DNA from: Clostridia bacterium
GTDB lineage: Bacteria > Bacillota > Clostridia > Christensenellales > Borkfalkiaceae
Assembly: GCA_017407325.1 (NCBI GenBank)
Contig: JAFQWV010000018.1
Span: 1 to 45,762 of the forward strand
Reading direction: 5' to 3'
DNA: 45,762 nt
Shown: one piece after another, positions 40,340-45,762 of the stretch
Position numbering within the stretch: position 1 is the stretch's first letter
How the letters are laid out: every line of letters starts with the position of its first letter
Notes under the pieces: generated by a model
Database searches by the model: none
Seen by the model: only the letters and a program-made list of their open reading frames with translations
What the model was told of the DNA's origin: nothing
Position numbers and translations under genes: made by a program

Positions 40340-41563
40340 ATGGTTAAGAAGGCTATCGTAATCGGTGGTGGCGCATCTGGACTTATTGCAGCTTATTTTT
40401 CTGCAAAAAGTGGGGTTGAAACTATTCTGATTGAACAAAACGAGAAACTCGGTAAAAAACTTTATATAACTGGTAAGGGTAGGTGTAACGTTACTAACGA
40501 CTGTACGGAAGAAGAATTTTTGGCAAACGTCGTTACTAATCCTAAGTTTTTGACGAGCGCGATTTACGCTTTCCCGCCTTCAAGACTTATGGATTTACTA
40601 GAAGATAACGGCTTAAATCTAAAAATTGAGCGTGGAAACCGTGTTTTTCCACTTAGCGATAAGTCAAGTGACGTTATAAAATGCTTTTCAAATATGTGCT
40701 TAGGTGCAGGTGTGAAGGTGCATTTAAACGAAAAAGTTTTAGATATTTTAACTGAAAATGAAAAAGTAGTTGGAGTAAAAACTAATCTTGAAACTTATTC
40801 TTGCGACAAAGTTATAGTCGCAACGGGTGGGGTGACTTATAAGCAAACAGGCTCGACAGGTGACGGCTATAAATTTGCTAAAAATTTAGGACACTCGATA
40901 GTAGAACCGATTGCAGGTCTTAGTGCGATAGAGCTTTACGACGATTTTTGTAAGAGCGTTATGGGCTTATCGCTTAAAAACGTCAGTTTGACGGCTAAAA
41001 CGGGCGACAAAGTAATATCAAGTGAGTTTGGTGAAATGCTATTTACTCATTTTGGTATTTCCGGACCTATCGTACTGACTCTTTCAAGTCAAATTAATAA
41101 ACTTTTGGCAAAAAATATTGATTTGTATCTCGATTTAAAGCCTGCGCTTAAAGAAAAACAGCTTGATGCAAGACTGCTTCGCGATTTTGGTGAATTGAAA
41201 AATAAATTGCTTAAAAATTCACTGCATTTATTACTTCCAAAAGCGTTAATTCCCGTAGTTATTGAAAAATCTGGTGTAAACGGCGATAAAAATACAAGCG
41301 TTTTAACAAAAGAAGAAAGACAAAAGCTTGTTTATACTATTAAAAATTTACGCCTTAAACCTAAAGGTTTATTCTCGCTAGATCAGGCAATAATTACTTG
41401 TGGTGGGGTGTCAACTCGCGAAATTAATCCTAAAACTATGGAAAGCAAAAAAATTAGTGGGTTACATTTCTCAGGCGAAGTTATTGACGTTGATGCTTTC
41501 ACCGGTGGTTTTAACTTGCAAATTGCGTTTGCAACCGGCTATTTAGCTGGAAATATTGATTAA
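40340..41563 (+). CDS. BaiN/HI0933-family FAD-dependent flavoprotein
   Basis: 407 residues. FAD loop AIVIGGGASGLIAAYFSAKSG begins at residue 5. The family signatures GKGRCNVTN (about residues 46-54), GGVTYKQTGSTGDGYKFAKNLGH and FTHFGISGPIVLTLS are present, and the end GEVIDVDAFTGGFNLQIAF is diagnostic. Members include BaiN, a reductase of bile-acid intermediates in gut Clostridia; most are uncharacterised, so bile-acid activity should not be assumed. It is followed 17 bp later by cmk. No terminator lies between, suggesting co-transcription with the cmk-plsC-ispH block. No promoter is clear. Confidence 0.9.
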   Translation: MVKKAIVIGGGASGLIAAYFSAKSGVETILIEQNEKLGKKLYITGKGRCNVTNDCTEEEFLANVVTNPKFLTSAIYAFPPSRLMDLLEDNGLNLKIERGNRVFPLSDKSSDVIKCFSNMCLGAGVKVHLNEKVLDILTENEKVVGVKTNLETYSCDKVIVATGGVTYKQTGSTGDGYKFAKNLGHSIVEPIAGLSAIELYDDFCKSVMGLSLKNVSLTAKTGDKVISSEFGEMLFTHFGISGPIVLTLSSQINKLLAKNIDLYLDLKPALKEKQLDARLLRDFGELKNKLLKNSLHLLLPKALIPVVIEKSGVNGDKNTSVLTKEERQKLVYTIKNLRLKPKGLFSLDQAIITCGGVSTREINPKTMESKKISGLHFSGEVIDVDAFTGGFNLQIAFATGYLAGNID

Positions 41564-41580
41564 ATAAAGGATGTTTACGT

Positions 41581-42237
41581 ATGATTAATATTGCAATAGA
41601 CGGACCGAGTGGTAGCGGGAAAAGCACTATCGCAAGATTTTTAGCACAAAAACTTAATATTTTATATCTCGACACAGGCGCAATGTATCGCGCTTGCGCT
41701 TTAAAAGCGTTAAAACTTGGTATTACTGAATATACTGATGAGTCGGTTAGTTCTTTTATAAACGATATTGACTTAAAAATTGAGTATGTTGACGGTGTGC
41801 AAAAAACAATTCTTGACGGTGAAGACGTTTCTTCAAAAATTAGAGAAAACGCCGTTTCAATGATGGCATCAAATATTTCTGCACTAAAACCTGTAAGACT
41901 TAAAATGGTTGATATGCAGCGTGAAGTTGCTAAAGGTCTTGACTGCATAATGGACGGTAGAGATATCGGAACTCACGTTTTGCCAAACGCATCACATAAA
42001 TTTTACATCACTGCATCAAGCAAGGTCAGGGCAGAAAGAAGATATAAAGAGCTTATCGAGCGTGGACAAAACGTTGATTTTGATACGCTTTTAGCGGAAA
42101 TTGAGCAACGCGATTATAACGATTCTAACAGGGAATTTGCACCGTTAAGACAAGCTGATGACGCTATTTATTTAGATACGTCAGATATGTCGATTGAAGA
42201 AGTTTTAAATTTTGTTTTAGAAAGGATTAAAGGGTAA
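41581..42237 (+). CDS. cmk: Cytidylate kinase
   Basis: 218 residues. It phosphorylates CMP and dCMP. P-loop GPSGSGKST (about 8-16), the NMP-binding segment YLDTGAMYRACALKAL, the family motif IMDGRDIGTHVLPNA and the basic lid ERRYKELIERGQ are all visible. The stop is followed by the ATG of plsC with no gap, and the order cmk-plsC-ispH(rpsA) is standard in Clostridia. Ribosome site AAAGGATG upstream. Confidence 0.97.
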   Translation: MINIAIDGPSGSGKSTIARFLAQKLNILYLDTGAMYRACALKALKLGITEYTDESVSSFINDIDLKIEYVDGVQKTILDGEDVSSKIRENAVSMMASNISALKPVRLKMVDMQREVAKGLDCIMDGRDIGTHVLPNASHKFYITASSKVRAERRYKELIERGQNVDFDTLLAEIEQRDYNDSNREFAPLRQADDAIYLDTSDMSIEEVLNFVLERIKG

Positions 42238-42873
42238 ATGGGTGTTTTTTATTCCGTTGTAAGGACCATTTTCGGTCCGTTATACAAACTTTTTTTACCA
42301 ACTAAAAAACTTGGGTATAAGGAACAGCCTTTCGATGGCTCGACTGTGGTTATTTGCAATCACTTGTCAAATTTTGACTGCGCAACTTTAACTACTTCCT
42401 TTAAAAAACAGTCGTACTTTTTGGCTAAAAAAGAAGTATTTAAAAATAAGTTTGTTGGCGCAATACTTAGGGGGATGGGTGGAATTTCTATTGACCGCGA
42501 TAAGCCTGAATTTAGTGAGATTAAAAATACGCTAAAATTGTTAAAAGAGCGTAAAAGACTTATAATATTTCCCGAAGGTACGAGAAATAAAGAGTGTGAC
42601 GGAAATCTTCTGCCGTTAAAAGGTGGGGCAGGGATGTTTGCTTTTAAAGCAAAAGCCCGTATTATCCCCGTATATTTAAATAAGCCAAACAGATTTTTTA
42701 GAAGAAACTATATGTATATTGGAGAGCCGTTTGACTTAGCTGAGTTTTACGGCGAAAAGTTCACACAAGAGCTTTCAGATAAAATTAGCGCAAAAATGGC
42801 AGAGCAAATTATGCTTTGCAAGCAAAAATTAGAAGAATATTTCGAAAATAAGAAAAAGAAGAAAAAGAAATAA
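42238..42873 (+). CDS. plsC: 1-acyl-sn-glycerol-3-phosphate acyltransferase
   Basis: 211 residues. It makes phosphatidic acid from lysophosphatidic acid at the inner membrane face. Active-site HX4D appears as CNHLSNFD (about 40-47), followed by GGISIDRD and the substrate-binding IIFPEGTRNKE. A C-terminal lysine run (NKKKKKKK) is unusual but could bind the membrane. The start touches the cmk stop directly, so translation is coupled. Length matches short bacterial PlsC proteins. Confidence 0.92.
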   Translation: MGVFYSVVRTIFGPLYKLFLPTKKLGYKEQPFDGSTVVICNHLSNFDCATLTTSFKKQSYFLAKKEVFKNKFVGAILRGMGGISIDRDKPEFSEIKNTLKLLKERKRLIIFPEGTRNKECDGNLLPLKGGAGMFAFKAKARIIPVYLNKPNRFFRRNYMYIGEPFDLAEFYGEKFTQELSDKISAKMAEQIMLCKQKLEEYFENKKKKKKK

Positions 42874-42882
42874 TTTATAAAA

Positions 42883-44976
42883 ATGGAAGTAATTATCGGT
42901 AAAAATAGCGGATTTTGTAAGGGTGTTTCAAGAGCAGTCGAAACTGCAAGAAAAATCTACGGCGAAAACGTTTATATTTTAGGTGAACTTATTCACAACG
43001 AACAAGTTGTAAGTGAGATTTTAGGGCTTGGTACAAAAGTTGTTGAAGACGTAGACAAAATTCCTGATGGTGCAACGGTTATTATCCGTTCTCACGGCGC
43101 GAAAAAGGATATTTTCGATAAACTTTTACAAAAAAATTGTAAGATTGTTGACTGCACTTGTCCGTTTGTAAAAAAAATTCACGAAATAGTTAAAAAGCAT
43201 TATAACGAAGGTTATCAAATTTTAATTTTGGGCGAACCAAATCATCCGGAAGTTCAAGGAATAAGTGGTTGGTGTGATGATAAAGCCGTCGTTTTAAAGC
43301 AGTTTGACCCAAGTTTTGATTTTTCTCGCTTTGATAAATTGTGCATTGTGGCGCAAACAACCTATTCTGTTGAAAAATATAACGATTTTTTTAATAATTT
43401 TAATCAAAATCAAGTAAAAACTGTTGCAATTTTTAAAACCATTTGCTATACTACTTTTAGTCGTCAGTCTGAAGCTGAAGAATTGTCAAAAAAATGCGAT
43501 GCAATCGTGGTAATTGGCGGTGCTAAAAGTAGTAATACTAAAAAGCTATTCGATATTTGCTCAGCAAATTGTAAAAACGTTTTTTTCGTCTCTAAAGCAT
43601 CTGACTTAGACGTAAATAAATTAGTTAATTTTAATAAGGTAGGGATTGTCGCTGGTGCTTCGACACCACTCGAACAATCTATGGAGGTTCTCACAAACAT
43701 GGCAGAAGTTACTGAAGTAAACACTGAAAAAAACATTATGGACGAAGCTGTAGCTCAGTTCGAAAACAAAGTATCATTTAAAAAGGGAGAAAAGATTAGT
43801 GCAACTATTTCTTCAGCAACTGATAGTGGTTTGTACCTATATATCGGCAGTAAAACCGATATCTTACTAGCTAAAGAAGATTTAGCTTGTGAAGAATATG
43901 ATAAAGACAACTATAAGTCTATGGTTGGCGACGACATTGAAGTTTTAGTTTTAGAAGTTAAACCTAAACTTCACGTTTCTCAAAAGGCTATTGTTGAAAG
44001 ACAAAAAGAAGAAAAAGAAATTCAAGAAATTATTGACGGTAAAATTTTCAACGTTACCGTTTCAAGTGTTAATAAAGGCGGTTTAGAAGCTAAACTTGGT
44101 TCTTACAGCGTATTTATTCCTTCATCTCAAATCAGAATCGGTTTCGTTAAGGAATTAGATAAGTACGTTGGCAAAACTTTAAGAGTTAAAGCTATTAAAG
44201 TTGAAACTCAAGAAAGAAGAAAGCAAATCGTTGCTTCTCAAAGAGTTATCTTAGAAGCTGAAAAGGCTGAAAGAGATGCTATCCGCGCAGAAAAAGAAGA
44301 TAAGTTCTTCGCTTCAATCAACGTTGACGATATCGTAAAAGGTAAAGTCGTTAGATTTGCTTCTTTCGGTGCGTTCGTTGAAGTTGACGGTTTCGATTGC
44401 TTAGCTCACGTTTCAGACCTTTCTTGGACTGGCGTTAAAAATCCTGGCGAAGTTTTAGAAATCGGTAAAGAATACGAATTCGTAGTATTAAAGGCTGATA
44501 AGGAAACTAAGAAAGTTTCTATCGGTTATAAACAATTATTACCACGTCCTTGGGATACAGTTTGCGAAAAGTATGCTGTCGGTGATATCGTTAACGGTAA
44601 AATCGTTAGAATCGTTCCTTTCGGTGTTTTCGTAGAAGTTGAAAAAGGTGTTGACGGTTTAGTTCACATTTCTCAAATTTCTCACGAATGGCTTGAAAAC
44701 CCAACTGAAGGTTTGCAAGTTGGTCAAGAAGTTGAAGCTAAAATCATCAATATCGACCTTGAAAAAGAAAAAATCACTCTTTCTATTAAGGCTACAAAGC
44801 CAGCTCCTGAAGCTCCAGCTAAAGCTCCTAAAGATAAGAAAGAAGACGGCGAAGAAAAACCAAAGAGAAAACCAAGACGTGAAAAAGCACAAGAAAACTC
44901 TGACGAAGTTAGAGAATGGAAAGATGCTGAATTTAGTGGTGCTTCTATCGCAGAATTAATTAATAAAAATAACTAA
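42883..44976 (+). CDS. ispH: Fusion of IspH (HMBPP reductase) and ribosomal-protein-S1-like domains
   Basis: 697 residues. Residues 1-280 are 4-hydroxy-3-methylbut-2-enyl diphosphate reductase, the last step of the MEP isoprenoid pathway, with the [4Fe-4S] cysteines in GFCKGVSRAV, DCTCPFVKKI and TICYTTFSRQ. Residues from about 300 contain four S1 RNA-binding repeats: GEKISATISSATDSGLYLYI, GKIFNVTVSSVNKGGLEAK, GDIVKGKVVRFASFGAFVEV and GDIVNGKIVRIVPFGVFVEV. A charged tail follows. The fusion is characteristic of Clostridia. It is 9 bp downstream of plsC with no strong ribosome site. The S1 part likely serves in translation; both halves look intact. Confidence 0.97.
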   Translation: MEVIIGKNSGFCKGVSRAVETARKIYGENVYILGELIHNEQVVSEILGLGTKVVEDVDKIPDGATVIIRSHGAKKDIFDKLLQKNCKIVDCTCPFVKKIHEIVKKHYNEGYQILILGEPNHPEVQGISGWCDDKAVVLKQFDPSFDFSRFDKLCIVAQTTYSVEKYNDFFNNFNQNQVKTVAIFKTICYTTFSRQSEAEELSKKCDAIVVIGGAKSSNTKKLFDICSANCKNVFFVSKASDLDVNKLVNFNKVGIVAGASTPLEQSMEVLTNMAEVTEVNTEKNIMDEAVAQFENKVSFKKGEKISATISSATDSGLYLYIGSKTDILLAKEDLACEEYDKDNYKSMVGDDIEVLVLEVKPKLHVSQKAIVERQKEEKEIQEIIDGKIFNVTVSSVNKGGLEAKLGSYSVFIPSSQIRIGFVKELDKYVGKTLRVKAIKVETQERRKQIVASQRVILEAEKAERDAIRAEKEDKFFASINVDDIVKGKVVRFASFGAFVEVDGFDCLAHVSDLSWTGVKNPGEVLEIGKEYEFVVLKADKETKKVSIGYKQLLPRPWDTVCEKYAVGDIVNGKIVRIVPFGVFVEVEKGVDGLVHISQISHEWLENPTEGLQVGQEVEAKIINIDLEKEKITLSIKATKPAPEAPAKAPKDKKEDGEEKPKRKPRREKAQENSDEVREWKDAEFSGASIAELINKNN

Positions 44977-44986
44977 TTTAAATTTT

Positions 44987-45012
44987 AAAGGCGTCCAAAA
45001 TTGGACGCCTTT
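44987..45012. terminator. Bidirectional terminator after ispH-rpsA
   Basis: AAAGGCGTCCAA and TTGGACGCCTTT are perfect complements around AA. A second hairpin AATCAAAC-GAAA-GTTTGATT (45019-45038) lies next to it and overlaps the stop of the convergent YjzC-like gene. Confidence 0.85.
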
Positions 45013-45036
45013 AAGTTTAATCAAACGAAAGTTTGA

Positions 45037-45192
45037 TTAGTCACTAAGTTCGTAATAATATTCTGAACTTTGTGTTGGTGGAAGTCTGTTTCCCTTGTCA
45101 ACCTGAATCGTGTCAAGAACTTGTCCTTGACTGTCTAAGACGTTGTATCTACCACTTTGTGGAGCAACGTCGCCAGGATTTAACTTTTTCAT
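45037..45192 (-). CDS. YjzC-family small protein
   Basis: 51 residues: MKKLNPGDVAPQSGRYNVL, then DSQGQVLDTIQVDKGNRLPP and TQSSEYYYELSD. The pattern PG-x-x-AP-x-x-G-x-Y, a central strand pair, then LPPT matches the YjzC family of tiny uncharacterised proteins. The ribosome site AGGAGGGA (45202-45195) is strong and 4-5 bp from the ATG. A 12-bp-arm hairpin (45209-45234) lies in the leader, and hairpins follow the stop. It is convergent with ispH-rpsA. Confidence 0.8.
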   Translation of the reverse strand: MKKLNPGDVAPQSGRYNVLDSQGQVLDTIQVDKGNRLPPTQSSEYYYELSD

Positions 45193-45208
45193 ATTCCCTC
45201 CTAGTCTT

Positions 45209-45234
45209 AAAGAGTATAAACCTTTAAACTCTTT
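45209..45234 (-). promoter_or_regulatory. Leader hairpin of the YjzC-like gene
   Basis: Arms AAAGAGTATAAA and TTTAAACTCTTT (one mismatch) separated by CC. Flanking TAGTC and GACTA extend the stem up to the AGGAGG site. No clear promoter was found in the 45235-45360 stretch, which is otherwise AT-rich with nothing recognised. Confidence 0.5.
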
Positions 45235-45363
45235 TGACTAAGATTATTTTTTGTAAAAAGTGCAAATTTATACTCGTTTTTTAAGATTTTTTTATTAAAT
45301 TTCGCTTTCAAAAATTTTTGTAAAATAATTTTTATTTTTTGCTTAAAAATATTAAAAAAATGC

Positions 45364-45392
45364 TTGACAAATATTAATATTTATTATATTAT
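45364..45392 (+). promoter_or_regulatory. Promoter of the tRNA cluster
   Basis: TTGACA (45364-45369), 17 bp, TATTAT (45387-45392), 22 bp before tRNA-Pro. It probably serves all tRNAs to the right. Confidence 0.8.
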
Positions 45393-45414
45393 ATGTAGGC
45401 GTTCGATGGTTTTA

Positions 45415-45491
45415 CGGGGTGTGGCTCAGTTTGGTAGAGCACGTGGTTTGGGACCATGGGGTCGGGAGTTCGAATCTCTTCACCCCGACCA
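45415..45491 (+). tRNA. tRNA-Pro (anticodon TGG)
   Basis: 77 nt. CGGGGTG pairs with CACCCCG; anticodon stem CGTGG/CCATG holds TTTGGGA, giving TGG. Encoded CCA at 45489-45491. Confidence 0.95.
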
Positions 45492-45499
45492 TTAAATTC

Positions 45500-45576
45500 G
45501 GGCCTTTAGCTCAGTAGGTTAGAGCGGTCGGCTCATAACCGATTGGTCCGCGGTTCGAGTCCGTGAAGGCCCACCA
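45500..45576 (+). tRNA. tRNA-Met (anticodon CAT)
   Basis: 77 nt. GGGCCTT pairs with AAGGCCC; stem GTCGG/CCGAT holds CTCATAA, giving CAT. T arm CGCGGTTCGAGTCCGTG. CCA encoded. The fully paired acceptor suggests an elongator-type (or CAT-to-Ile, if modified) tRNA rather than the initiator; sequence alone cannot settle this. Confidence 0.93.
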
Positions 45577-45585
45577 AAAATTATA

Positions 45586-45652
45586 GCGTAGGGTGAAAAC
45601 AACGCACGACTCATAACCGATAACGCGGTTTAGAGTCCGTGAAGGCCCACCA
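45586..45652 (+). pseudogene. tRNA-Met-derived pseudo-tRNA
   Basis: From 45608 to 45652 the sequence copies the 3' half of the tRNA-Met just upstream: CTCATAACCGAT, then GCGG, a loop with one extra base (TTTAGAGT instead of TTCGAGT) and CCGTGAAGGCCCACCA with CCA. The 5' half is replaced by a GCGT/ACGC hairpin (45586-45605) and has no acceptor partner, D arm or full anticodon stem. It cannot form a normal tRNA. It sits between tRNA-Met and tRNA-Asp in the same transcript. Confidence 0.75.
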
Positions 45653-45689
45653 ATAAAAGTAACTTACTCGAGAAAAATTAATTAAATAT

Positions 45690-45762
45690 GGCCTGGTAGT
45701 TCAGCTGGTTAGAACGCTAGCCTGTCACGCTAGAGGTCGAGGGTTCGAGTCCCTTCCAGGTC
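45690..45762 (+). tRNA. tRNA-Asp (anticodon GTC), cut by the window end
   Basis: 73 nt visible. Acceptor GGCCTGG pairs with CCAGGTC (one G-T pair) and the sequence ends before the discriminator and CCA. Anticodon stem CTAGC/GCTAG holds CTGTCAC, giving GTC. The T arm GAGGGTTCGAGTCCCTT is canonical. Confidence 0.93.

Overview
The window comes from the chromosome of an AT-rich Bacillota (Clostridia-type) bacterium, probably an uncultured gut lineage. Evidence: the fused ispH-rpsA gene behind cmk and plsC, the block yifB-dprA-topA-trmFO-hslV-hslU, uvrB before uvrA, a histidyl-tRNA synthetase with cysteine ribbons, near-consensus SigA promoters (TTGACA, 17 bp, TATAAT) and strong AGGAGG-type ribosome sites. 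Most protein genes lie on the + strand. Genus is not resolved; a Christensenellales-like lineage is a guess.

Layout. 1-6.0 kb: tail of an envelope/polysaccharide region (FAD oxidoreductase and a polytopic GT-C-like protein), then three minus-strand genes, the first of which seems to have been inserted into a bidirectional terminator. 6.3-6.6 kb: two divergent tRNA-Thr genes. 7-9 kb: a Ktr/Trk potassium uptake pair and a TerB-like protein. 9.8-12 kb: an amino-acid ABC transporter operon. 12.1-12.4 kb: an unusual array of GTGAAAT boxes separated by small hairpins, beside tRNA-Leu. 12.5-18.6 kb: membrane-anchored small proteins and uvrBA. 18.6-21.2 kb: DUF4363/DUF421 membrane proteins and a GT-C-like protein. 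21.2-31.2 kb: a long housekeeping run for DNA uptake/processing (yifB, dprA), topology (topA), tRNA modification (trmFO), proteolysis (hslVU), hisS and thioredoxin, with a structured RNA of about 240 nt between dprA and topA. 31.2-32.45 kb: an unexplained module with its own promoter, two copies of a 135-nt hairpin repeat, two related small helical proteins with signs of tandem recombination, and a partial copy of the tRNA-Trp 3' end. 32.5-35.2 kb: RNase H, a TVP38-family membrane protein and DNA polymerase IV. 35.3-40.3 kb: a biotin-dependent sodium-pump decarboxylase/transcarboxylase operon whose first gene carries a frameshift. 40.3-45 kb: a BaiN-like flavoprotein, cmk, plsC and ispH-rpsA. 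45-45.76 kb: a YjzC-like gene of 51 codons and a tRNA cluster (Pro, Met, a Met-derived pseudo-tRNA, Asp cut by the window end).

How genes work together. The potassium pair, the ABC trio, uvrBA, hslVU and the carboxylase cluster are each compact co-transcribed units with overlaps or gaps of a few bases. The most unexplained sequence is non-coding: the box-hairpin array at 12.08-12.25 kb, the tandem hairpin repeat at 31.29-31.5 kb with the small genes behind it, and the dprA-topA RNA. Family assignments rest on recognised motifs and known gene order; no database search or folding program was run, and all helices were paired by eye.
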